This document shows positions 54,045 through 64,000 of a DNA stretch of 64,000 nucleotides, one piece after another. This DNA comes from Chrysomallon squamiferum (lineage: Eukaryota; Mollusca; Gastropoda; Neomphalida; Peltospiridae), in assembly GCA_012295275.1 (NCBI GenBank), contig CM022673.1:11705288-11769287 (forward strand). The letters run 5' to 3'. The translations under genes and the position numbers were made by a program. The notes under the pieces were generated by a model. The model worked only from the letters and a program-made list of their open reading frames with translations. It did not search any database and was not told the origin of the DNA. Positions within the stretch are counted from its first letter, which is position 1. Each line of letters starts with the position of its first letter.

Positions 54045-54466
54045 GTAAAATTATAACTTGATTATATATCAACCCTAAAATATAACGTCATTTGACTATC
54101 TCTTCGTCATGTATTGTTTATTATTATATATACTATCTCTTCAGCGGTTTCTATGGTGACGTCAGTGAAGGGGTCATGCCAGAGTGACGTCAATGGGTGT
54201 ACAACAACGTTCCAGCTCAAACTCTACAAAGACAGTGCCGCAGTGTGTTCGTAAGTTACTTTTCAGAAGATAAAACACAGAGCTAGATTGATATACGTTA
54301 TTAATTTTTGTGGGTACTAAACTTCCTTTTGATTCTGCTTTGTACGGATATACAGTTTTGTTAATTATTCCATGCTTTTGTGCACTGAAACCGAAAAATA
54401 TACTAGAACTGTAGAATGACAGTTACATTGTTGTATCAATTAGAAAAAAAGACAAATCAAGGAACG

Positions 54467-54506
<40 letters not shown>

Positions 54507-54583
54507 AAAAAAAAGAAGAAGAAAAAAAAAAAAATGAAACCAAAAGAAAAAGAGGAAGCAACAAAGAAATAAGAAGAAGAAGG

Positions 54584-54622
<39 letters not shown>

Positions 54623-57599
54623 TCAAAGTCAAAATTAGAAAAAAGCAGTGTTAAATAATTACGTATAATAATTTGTAGTGTTAGGTAACCTTTGTAGTCA
54701 TTTCTAACTAAGTTGTTTGCGTCTGTGGAACTTAATCATATCTGAATAAGCCTCAGGTGAATATTGATTTTGAGAAAAAAAAAGTATTTTAAAACAGACA
54801 TAATAAAAACAGACGGCCCACTGTTTATCCAGAATAGATACTCTTCGAAGGCCAACATTTTGTGGCATAAAAAACGTTTGTGTAATTTTATACGTTAATA
54901 AACAAACAAACAAACAAACAAACAAACAAATACATTTTAAAATAAATAAATAATTAAATAAATAAATCATAATAAAATAACAAAAAAAAAAAAATAGATA
55001 AAAATAGATAGATTCAGATTGAAATAGTTAGAAAATCATAAATGGATAATATAATATAATTAAAAAAAAATAAATATAAAATAATATAATATAATATAAT
55101 ATAATATAATATAACATAACATAACATAATATAATATAATATAATAAATAAATAAATAATCTTGATTAGTTAAGGTCATTCTCAAAATATTTAAGAATGA
55201 GTTAGTTGACTAATGAAATTCAATCAATGAAAACAAAATTTGAAAATATATATTTTTTTCTTGAGGTCACTGAACGAGTTCGTGCAGTGTACGTACACTG
55301 TACTGCAGCCTTGTAGCATCGACACCCGAACTCTTCTTCAAACAGGAATCCAGTTTCTCATCAACCAGTACACGCAACCACCCAATAACTGTGTCGTGGG
55401 TAAGTACTTAAATAACCATTTAGTAAACTGTAAGTCATTCAAAACACACAACCAGCAACAGCAATCACCTAATAACTGTGTTGTGGGTAAGTACTTAAAT
55501 AACCATTCAGTTGTAGTTAAAAACTGTAAGTCATTCAAAACACACAACCAGCAACAGCAATCACCTAATAACTGTGTTGTGGGTAAGTACTTAAATAACC
55601 ATTCAGTAACTGTAAGTTATTCAAAATACACAACCAGCAACAGCAACCACCTAATAACTGTGTTGTGGGTAAGGCCTTCCAAACACACAGTCATAATCCT
55701 CAACCATTTAATAACCGTATTAATGGTAAGGTCTTTTAAAATCACAGCTACAATACGCAACTATCTTTTAACTGCGTTTTAAAAACACAACCACGATTCT
55801 CAACCATTAAAGAACTTGTAAGTCTTTCAAGACACAGAATCACTACGCGCAATCATTTAATAATCTGTTTTGTGAAAAAGTATTTCCAAACAAACAACCA
55901 TAACTTTCAGCCATTTATTGTAGGTACGTTTTTCAAAGCATACAACCACACTTCTCAACCATTTAATAATGTGTTGTTGCAAGTCTTGCAAAGCATACAG
56001 TTATAACTCTAAAATTAAGAAGAGTTCTGGACAGATAAAATGTAACTAAATATTCTGTTACAGTTAAAACCAGACGTATCACGAATATCCTGTTATCTCT
56101 AGTCCTTAAAATCACAAAACCAGACAAAATCAGAGTAGATAAGTTTTTAAAAAAAACATAACCACTTAAATATTGCATTCTAAGTACTTTATAAACAAAA
56201 AACAATCTAATAAAATACGATGTGTTGTAGAAAAGTTCGTAAAACTCGCTACCATCTAAATATTGTATTATAAGAAAAACAAAAACACATTCATCTATGT
56301 TGTAAATAAGAATATAAAACATTTACGTATTATATTGTAAGCCCTTATAATCAGTCACATAACAATTTAATGTAAATGGCTTAGGGAAGTTCATACAAAG
56401 CACCGTCATCAATTTTAAAAATAACCACCTCAAAACTGTGTTTTATAGATATCTCCTTATAAACATGTTTTCTCTACTTCTTTCAATTTTTCCTTTCCTT
56501 CCTTCCTTCGTTCCGCTCTTCCTTCGTTCTTTGCTTCACTCGTCAATTAATTATGATTATGAACTGACTGCAGAAGACGTGGGCAACTACACAGTAGACA
56601 AGTGTACTGAGGAGATCTCCTACTGTGCGGCTTACAACTTCAACGGACTGGATTCAACAGATGATATCGAACAGGCCTGCAGGCGAGTTTATAACTTAAT
56701 TTGAAATTATTATAAATTTAAAACAAGTGTAGGATGTTGTTGTTTTCTCGATAAGTACTTTATTGAAGCATTATATAAGAACAACTGTAAATTAAATGGA
56801 TAGTTTATACATATATATATATAAAATTATATATTTAGCTCTTTAAATTGAAAAAATCATAACTCTAGATCAAATCTGTCTATATAGACTTTTTGGATTA
56901 GCCGGAATAATATTTGGTCATTTTGAACTGCTTTTAAAGAATAATTTTCCGTTATGATTAATCCTACATTATAACTGTTATTTAAACCAAGCTGATATGT
57001 AAGTTATACAACTGTATTTTATATATTGTTATTTTTTTATTTTTTGTTCAGATATTTTCATATTTATCTGCAATGTATGTCCACCAACACAACAAGCTGC
57101 AGCAAGGATGAAGAGGTGGAAATTCAAACAGCCATTCAGAACTCAGTGAAAAAATTCAGAAAGTGTCCTTATGGATGTGACACAAGTAAGTTAATTACAA
57201 CAACAACAACATCAGCAACAGCAGTAAGAAATACTACTGTTACTGCCATCTATAAAGATTTACTTTCAAATAGAAGATAATTTAAAAGCAAAGAAAAAAA
57301 AATGAACAAATAAACAGATAAAGAAAGAAAGAAACAAATAAATATTAAATAAATAAATACATAAATAAATAAATAAAAATAAAAATAAATACCATTCAAT
57401 TTAAGGAATAAACACACAAACAGAAAACGGTCAAACATACACACAAACAAACAAATAATTAGATAAATACCATTCAATATCTTTCAGTTTAAGTTAATAA
57501 GGAATAATAAACAATACATGACGTAACAAACGTCTTACGTCATCCGATAATGACGTTTACATTTTCCCGAAAGGGTTGATTGCCACTGTATTTTCAGCT

Positions 57600-57658
<59 letters not shown>

Positions 57659-58116
57659 TTTTTCACTTTGGTAAAGATACTGTTTTAGGTTATAACAACA
57701 ATCTGTGTTTCTAAACAAGTCAGTTATTAGACACTTAATATTTTTAGACTTAATAATACGCTTATGCTAAGTTTGTGTTGTATGTTTGTATTTTCCAAGT
57801 GTTTGAAAATTAATCATTTATATTTATTTTAGATTTTAAATTATATTTAGTGTTTTCCTTTTTTCAGATATAGAATGTGAAACCAAAGGTGAGTTTTTAT
57901 TATTTATTTATTTATGTATTTATATGAAACAAATGATATTCTGAAAATTACACATGCAAAATTTAGATCCGATCTCGTTTTCTTAAATACAACTAATTTT
58001 ATACTACGTGTTGGTTCGACAAATCGCACAGTGAGAACTCGGCTTAACCTAGTTATATTTCTAAAGAATTTATTAATTTATTTATTTTTAAAATGTATTT
58101 GGTATTTATTTATTTA

Positions 58117-58166
<50 letters not shown>

Positions 58167-59762
58167 TTTTATATATGCAATACTGTCAACAAAAGATTAA
58201 TATTAAATATGCTTGTTATTTTTCATTGTTTTTTTATTAATTTTAAAAAAAAATTCTAAAGAACTTAGATATATATTTTTTTTAAATTATTATTATTTTT
58301 TTTATTTTTACTTTTTAAATTTTAAAATAAATTTTTAAAAGTTATTAATCTTAAACAAAAATGAAAAGTGTAAAATCGATAACTGATTGTTTATAATATT
58401 TGTATAATTTTATTTTTTAATATGTTTTATTTATTAATTATTTTAAGTTCCACAAGTTACCGGTAAGAAAAATATTTACGTTAGGTGTTTTGTTTTGCAT
58501 AATACTGCATGCGTAGTGGTACAAAATTGGATTACGTACTATTTACTGCACTTTTCTGATTGCTAAAACTGTAGAAGCTGATTTTTCGTAGTAGAGTAGT
58601 AAGCGGTAAACATAGTTGTTAGAAAAAGGGTTTTGGCGCATGCGTTGGTCATATTTGATTGACATCCGATTCTAAAATGTAACGTCCGATTAAAAGACTG
58701 GGCATCCTATAACGAAAAGAATTACCGTATCTAAAATATGAGTATATCTCAAAAAATCTAAAATAAAATAAAATAAAATAAAATAAAATAAAAATAAATA
58801 AATAAATAAATAAATAATTAGATAATTTGATTTTGTTTTAGATATGTTATACAAACAAATTTAGCAAGTTAAACATTTTAAGGAATCCGAATAAAAATCG
58901 GTACGTTTCATCAAATTGGAAGTTATCAACTGGCCAAATGATTTTGATTTGGGCAAGATATTTTTCTTTTCTTAGAAGAGCATGTGTTTTGGGGGATTAA
59001 TACAAGTTTGAAAATCTTATTATTAACATATTCGACACCACGGAATTTTTAACTATTAGACTCAAATATCTCAACATTTTTTGGACAGTCCGATAATTTC
59101 GAATTTCTTATATCGGAGTCCCATAAAATATAATCTAATCATTGTACAATCAGTCTCCAAAACATCGGCTTTTTGATTAAGAAAAAAACATACTTTGGCA
59201 TAAGACTATTTATACAAATATCTTTTATATATAACACTTATGTTTGTTGCATAAAGTATACTATTATTATGAGCTATTGGATAATATTATTTATATTTGT
59301 GGAGTATTTTTTGTTTGTGTTTGTATCCAAGTTTGTTACAGCACTGTAACACAGCTAATAACGGAAACTGCAGCGATGTACACGATGGACACAATGACGT
59401 CATCAGGTAAGCTGACATCTCTTCGTATTGCATAACAATGAGTGAAATGGAATCGCTAACTGTCAGTGCCTAAATGAATTAATTTCTTTACAATAAAAAC
59501 GATGCAGACACTGAAGTTATTTGCTGTTAATTAATTAATTAATTAATTAATATTTGTTTTAATCAGAAATGAAAACTTCTTCTTTTACTTCTATTTACAA
59601 CAAAATAAGTTTATAACTAACTCTTGACCTCCGAAATCGGACTTTTTCGCGTTTCAGCCAGTTCTGCGTGCATTAAATCAGTTAATAAAATATTATAAAT
59701 ATATTCTCTATGTGTTAAATGAAAGAAATATATAAAATTCGCTCTAGCCAAAACTATGAATT

Positions 59763-59803
<41 letters not shown>

Positions 59804-60292
59804 TTTTAACAGTTATTATTATTTTTATTTTTGTTACTAACTTCTTGAACTAATTTGTTTTGATTTTAGACTTAATCTCGGTCGTGGATTCGACTTTAAT
59901 GCATTCAAAACCACAATTAGAATCGTCAGAGTCGGCTGACTTCTTGATGTCGTCGCAGTCGGAGATAATGACACCATCATTCACAGCGTGGTCGGGGTCA
60001 CAAACATCCTTTGAACTAGACACAATTATATCACACACAGATACAAAATGGTCCGAGAATGTAGACGTATCTTGGTCCGGTGTTTTGCTCCCATCCGACA
60101 TTACTACTTCCGTACCATACATCATATTTCCTAGTCGGAGTTATCGAACCTTTGTTATTACTGTCAACTGTTCAGGTTATTACGAATATTAAGAAAAAAA
60201 AAAAAAAAAAATCTTTCAGAATCTTTAAGTATTTAAGAAATTTATGAAAACAGTAGCTTTCGTAGCAATATTAATGTAATATATTTCACCTT

Positions 60293-60353
<61 letters not shown>

Positions 60354-61296
60354 TGATGTTTTAAAAGAATTTCCCATCTTTTCTAGATAATCGCTTTATT
60401 TGACAAATTATTACTTATATATATTTAAATAAAATAAATGACAAAACGATTTTTGCCACTCCAGTAATGTTTTAAACGTTTTAGAAAATAAGTTAAATTA
60501 CTTTTTAGAAGATTAAATACATTTTTTCTTGCAAATATTTTTTTTTCTCTCATCCTGTTCATCTTTCTCTCTGTGTCCATGTATTCTCCTCCGTCTCTGT
60601 TTGTCCACGTCATATTCATTCACCGTACCATAAACAGTTCATTGCAATAGAATATAATTTTCTCACTTTAAACTGCTTTGTTTATTTTTGATTTTAATAT
60701 CTCTGATCTTTTTCAGCATATATCTATAAATAATTTGACATTATTTAAATTACATATATAATGGTTGAGGTTGCAGCTGTCTATGAATGAAGGTGATGGT
60801 AATGCTAAACAATTTTGGTTAAAAATAAGTCTATATTCTAATAAGGTTTGTAATCTTTATACTTTTTTTTAACAAGGTATATAATTATTTCATTAATAGA
60901 GTTATTGTGGAGTAAAAAGATAATTTTTATTATTTCTCTTTCTCTAATCGTTAGTGTGAAACGTAGAAAATTATTTTGAAACGAGAAATAATTTTTTGAC
61001 TGAAGTTTTGTTCCATGGCACGACTTGGTTTAAAATTATGGTCTAGGGGAAACAACTCTTGTAACCTTACTGAATAAATAGTTGTCTTGTTGAAATATCC
61101 TTTTTACTGATATACGTACCTCAAAACTCTCGTGATTTATACTTATTTCTGATAACATTAACAGTTATATTTGATGCTTATTTTTCATACACTTTATATT
61201 AAAACAGCTCCAGCGTATTCTAACGCTCTTTTATCTTTTTAATAAACTTTATTACAATTCTTCGTCCGACTGTTTAATTACATTCAACTTTAATTT

Positions 61297-61329
<33 letters not shown>

Positions 61330-63200
61330 GTTGTTTGTGTGTAAGTGTGTCTGAGCGAAAGTGCAAGTTAAATTAATTTGACGCATTTCAGAAACGACAC
61401 CAACGATCTCTCCAAGCACGACTACCACGACATCTTTTGAGACGACAGCAACAGTTACGGAGACGTTCACTACAACTACTCAACAGAAAGGTGATTTGAA
61501 GATTGCAAAATTACAGACAGCGAAAAGGAATGCAGAAAAAAAAAAATTCTTTTTACATTTTATTTATCTATTTATTTATTTATGAGCACAAGCACACTGT
61601 GAATACATATTTTTTATTATATATTTAAAATTATTTACATTTAATTTTTTTTTCTACAGAAAAATTTTGAAGTAAATAGGACAAACAAATCAAATTTTAA
61701 CAATCTCATTTGCACAGTCTGCATGTTTATTTGCACTCAGCTTTGCATGTATACCCGTAGAGTTCCTCAAATAGAGAAATTTTAGTGATATGTCAGGCTT
61801 TCTAGAATTCTCTGAACATTCTAAAATCTACATTTTGAATCTTTTTATGTGTGGTGCGTGATTTTGCGTATGTGAGTGTGATGCTTTAAACTTAGTGGGC
61901 AGGTACGGATATCTGCAAATATGTTTACAACGTAAAATAAGATAAAAATAATAAGGTAATAATAATAATAATATAGGTAAGTAAGTAAGTAAGTAAGTAA
62001 GTAAATAAGTAAATAATAAAAAATATATATATATTAAAAAAAAAAAAAAAAAAATAATAATGAATTTATTTTCAAAATTTTCAGTAAGAAATTATAATTA
62101 TCTTCCATGTTTAACACCTAATATGTTTCGGGGTTATTACTATTTTGAAATTCCATTGACTGAAAAAAATCACGTAACAGAATACTGTAACAACTGTTCC
62201 ATTCACAGAAACAACTCCTGTTGTTACAACGAGAAAACCACCGAGAGAAACCACGCGAGCAGTTCAAGTCACCAAGTTCCCAACACCCCATTATGACGAC
62301 GGTAATGTTTATTTATTTATTTATTTTGAAAAGAAGTAATAATAATAATAAAAAAAAGTTATAATATAAATAAGTAAAATAAAATAAAATAAATAAATAA
62401 ATAAAAATAAAGCCGACATTTTAAAATAGCAATAATAGTAGTAATAAAAATTATATAAAAAGTTTTTGGTTTTGAAATGAAGTAAAAATAGTGTACAGAA
62501 TTTCATCAGTAAAAATATGTATTTTTGTATTTTAGTTACACTGACATAAAAAAAAAAAAAAAAAAATTAAAAAAAAAAAAAAAAAATTAAACTCAATTGC
62601 TTAAAAAAATATAAAAGCCCAACAAAAAAACAAACAAACACCCACGTGTATTATCAACGAAACTGGCAAAATTAAATTGTTGTGCAATACAAGTAACAGG
62701 AAGATAAGGGACTAATTTCATATTCGCTCTCTCTCTCTGTATATCTCTCTTTGAAACACACACACAGAAATGGGGGAAATGAATACTTTGATTAAAAAGT
62801 ATCAGAGCGGTCAATTTTTCCTGACATTTTCGCGGATAAAAACAAAAACACCAAACTCTTCTTGCTCATTACCACGTTACCCAACTGTACACCCATTCAC
62901 ACGTTATAAACTCACGCACACGCACACACGTACACACTATCAAATTCATGCCGTAACAAGAATCTCAACTTCTTCTTTAATATTAAATATATTTAGAGGT
63001 CTTAAAACAAATATTCTTTCATCCATCTATCCATCCGTTCACCCATCCAACTGTTTTTTTTTTGTCTTTCATTCATTTTACTACTATGTAAATTACATAA
63101 TAATAAAATCTTACGTTTTCTTTCAGCGGCTGAAATTCAGGCTTCTTGCAAACTGGTCTTCGTCATCTCTGTGTTGTTATTTGTTTTGGGTGTCTTGTAA
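48465..63200 (+). CDS. Secreted, probably GPI-anchored Cys-rich protein with Thr/Ser-rich stalk (399 aa, 12 exons)
   Basis: Model assembled from splice sites: 48465-48498, 54145-54250, 55266-55399, 56574-56682, 57052-57185, 57868-57888, 58448-58462, 59332-59406, 59870-60175, 61392-61490, 62209-62301, 63127-63200. It is in frame throughout (1200 nt). Residues 1 to about 21 are a signal peptide (MKHWILLAAVFAVSMVTSVKG). Residues 22-186 hold 15 cysteines (23, 30, 46, 55, 63, 89, 102, 109, 127, 136, 144, 166, 170, 176, 186), including YLQCMSTNTTSC. About 187-375 is Ser/Thr-rich, with TTTTSFETTATVTETFTTTT, likely O-glycosylated. The end, ASCKLVFVISVLLFVLGVL, is hydrophobic and stops without a cytoplasmic tail, as a GPI signal does; it could instead be a tail-less membrane anchor. 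I do not recognise the Cys-rich domain. A polyadenylation signal lies at 63240-63245. Confidence 0.83.
48499..54144 (+). other. 5.6-kb first intron of the Cys-rich gene
   Basis: Low-complexity T-rich and A-rich sequence (48530-48960, 50810-51180, 52430-52610, 53080-53180), (GACA)n then (GA)n at 50102-50230, and (CT)n at 53971-54041. Less biased blocks at 50320-50570, 51190-51560 and 53530-53650 gave no recognisable exon; the last has two ACTTCCG motifs of ETS-site type. The many Phe/Ile/Lys-rich ORFs are low-complexity artefacts. Confidence 0.6.
55071..55160. repeat. (ATAAT)n pentanucleotide array
   Basis: ATAATATAAT repeats with an ACATA interruption, ending in AATA repeats, in intron 2 of the Cys-rich gene shortly before exon 3. 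Confidence 0.85.
55378..56440 (+). repeat. Tandem copies of the exon 3 donor junction filling intron 3 of the Cys-rich gene
   Basis: Unit of about 80-96 bp. The first copy is the genuine end of exon 3 (CAATAACTGTGTCGTGG|GTAAGTAC). Near-identical copies start at 55466, 55562 and 55648, each keeping TAACTGTGTTGTGGGTAAG; further decayed copies (CCATTTAATAAC-type) recur to about 56440. Because the unit includes coding sequence, a frame through the array reads repeated PNNCVVGKYLNNH, but exon 3 joins exon 4 in phase only at a donor-type GTGG|GTAAG. Confidence 0.88.
56574..56682 (+). CDS. Exon 4 of the Cys-rich protein, with a GC-AG intron
   Basis: Opens after GACTGCAG and encodes EDVGNYTVDKCTEEISYCAAYN to EQACR. 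No GT donor keeps frame with exon 5; CTGCAG|GCGAGT does (phase 2 to exon 5 A-TAT-TTT), so intron 4 appears to be a GC-AG intron. Extending to the next GT (GCGA|GTTTAT) would break the downstream frame. Confidence 0.75.
57868..58462 (+). CDS. Two microexons (21 nt and 15 nt) in the stalk
   Basis: 57868-57888 (TTTTTTCAG|ATATAGAATGTG...AAAG|GTGAGT) adds NIECETK. 58448-58462 (TTTTAAG|TTCCACAAGTTACCG|GTAAGA) adds VPQVT. Both are phase 1-1, so each can be skipped without a frameshift. They are supported only by good splice signals and phase; transcript evidence is needed. Confidence 0.6.
59870..60175 (+). CDS. Large Ser/Thr-rich stalk exon
   Basis: 306 nt, phase 1-1, encoding an acidic Ser/Thr-rich, Trp-containing segment (DLISVVDSTLMHSKPQLES ... 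VITVNCS). The acceptor GATTTTAG is good; the donor TTCAG|GTTATT is weak. The ORF on the opposite strand is a shadow. Confidence 0.7.
61392..62301 (+). CDS. Thr-rich stalk exons 10 and 11
   Basis: 61392-61490 (CATTTCAG|AAACGACACC...AGAAAG|GTGATT) and 62209-62301 (TTCACAG|AAACAACTCC...GACGACG|GTAATG). Both begin with AAACRAC, encode ETTP-like openings and are phase 1-1. They look like duplicates of one ancestral mucin-like exon. Confidence 0.75.
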
Positions 63201-63725
63201 AACCTAAATTAAATTTTAAAATATTCACAACCATGTTAAAATAAATACAGCTGATGTTTACTGTGATAAAGAAAAATCCTGGTGTTAGTCGAAATTTAAA
63301 TACAAAAACATTATTGATATAATTATTTCTAAGATATTATATATGAATGAAATAAATTAAATATTAATCCTTTCTCTTTCTCCTGCGGATAATTTATTCA
63401 TATTAATTCCTTTATAAAATCAAAAGTTATTATTATTATTATTATTATTATTTTATAGTTTTCGTTATTGTAATACTATTTGTTATTATTAGTGTTTTCA
63501 TTATTTGCATTTTGTGTCTGTGTTTCTATTATTATTACTTATCTATTTTATGCAAAGAATGAATTTAAGATTGAATTATTCAGTTAGAATATAATTATGT
63601 TAAACAAAACAGACAGAAATTTACAAAATCATGTGTATTTAATAGTTTGTTTGGGCTTGATGTAATAGTGTTTTTTTTTTTTTTTTAAAACAGTATCTGA
63701 TAAGGTTCTTTTTAGCCTAGGACAA

Positions 63726-63788
<63 letters not shown>

Positions 63789-63919
63789 AAATTATGGTCA
63801 TTTCCTTTAAGATATTTAATTCAAATGAATTGGAATAAAAATTATAAAAAATCAATACCTCAACTTACCTTACACAACAAAATTCACTCCTTTAACATCA
63901 TAAATAAATAAATTAATAA

Positions 63920-63965
<46 letters not shown>

Positions 63966-64000
63966 CAAATGATAATAGAAATTCAAAATCAGTTGATTGG
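63201..64000 (+). other. 3' flank of the Cys-rich gene
   Basis: AATAAA at 63240-63245 is a likely polyadenylation signal 40 nt after the stop. The rest is AT-rich with (ATT)n at 63730-63785 and an A run of about 40 at 63923-63961. No gene seen. Confidence 0.6.

Noticed and set aside
55240-55782. 180-codon ORF with repeated PNNCVVGKYLNNH, as a repeat protein
   Set aside because: It runs through repeated splice donors in intron 3 of the Cys-rich gene; the repeats are junction duplications, and the exon ends at the first GTGG|GTAAG in the simplest model.

Overview
This is a eukaryotic nuclear window, very AT-rich and full of homopolymer runs and di-, tri-, penta- and minisatellite repeats. Genes are split by short GT-AG introns. 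The gene content (a C2CD5 orthologue, an intronless ankyrin/SOCS-box gene, a six-cysteine tetraspanin, an intronless orphan rhodopsin-type receptor and a Thr-rich, probably GPI-anchored protein) and the sequence texture fit a lophotrochozoan invertebrate, most likely a mollusc. That is an inference; no species is claimed.

Layout. (1) 81-15455, minus: 23 coding exons of C2CD5, from the start codon to about residue 838; the 3' end lies beyond the left edge. (2) 15456-17687: divergent promoter interval between C2CD5 and the next gene. (3) 17688-18692, plus: single-exon ankyrin-repeat/SOCS-box protein. (4) about 21300-28753, plus: tetraspanin, eight coding exons, 277 aa, with a likely non-coding first exon. 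(5) 34727-35743, plus: one-exon class A GPCR, 338 aa, with atypical DRY and NPxxY positions. (6) 48465-63200, plus: a 12-exon gene that I assembled by following splice sites and phase. It encodes a 399-aa protein with a signal peptide, a Cys-rich ectodomain, a Ser/Thr-rich stalk built from phase-1 exons (including 15- and 21-nt microexons) and a C-terminal hydrophobic tail. Every assembled gene stays in frame across all its junctions, which is the main support for the models.

The genes are unrelated and show no operon logic. C2CD5 acts in insulin-stimulated vesicle/GLUT4 traffic in vertebrates, the ankyrin/SOCS protein would be a ubiquitin-ligase adaptor, and the other three are cell-surface proteins.

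The most unusual signal is recurrent. Minisatellites in several introns start at, and contain diverged copies of, the neighbouring exon-intron junction. This is clear at C2CD5 exon 18 (acceptor, about 100-bp unit), C2CD5 exon 10 (acceptor, 37-bp unit) and exon 3 of the 12-exon gene (donor, about 90-bp unit filling the whole 1.2-kb intron). It is weaker at C2CD5 exon 8 and tetraspanin exon 5. The result is trains of decoy splice sites, and it suggests that introns grow by tandem duplication of their own borders. Also notable are a 220-bp mariner-like MITE carrying three telomere-type repeats and a perfect 15-bp hairpin in the tetraspanin 3' UTR.
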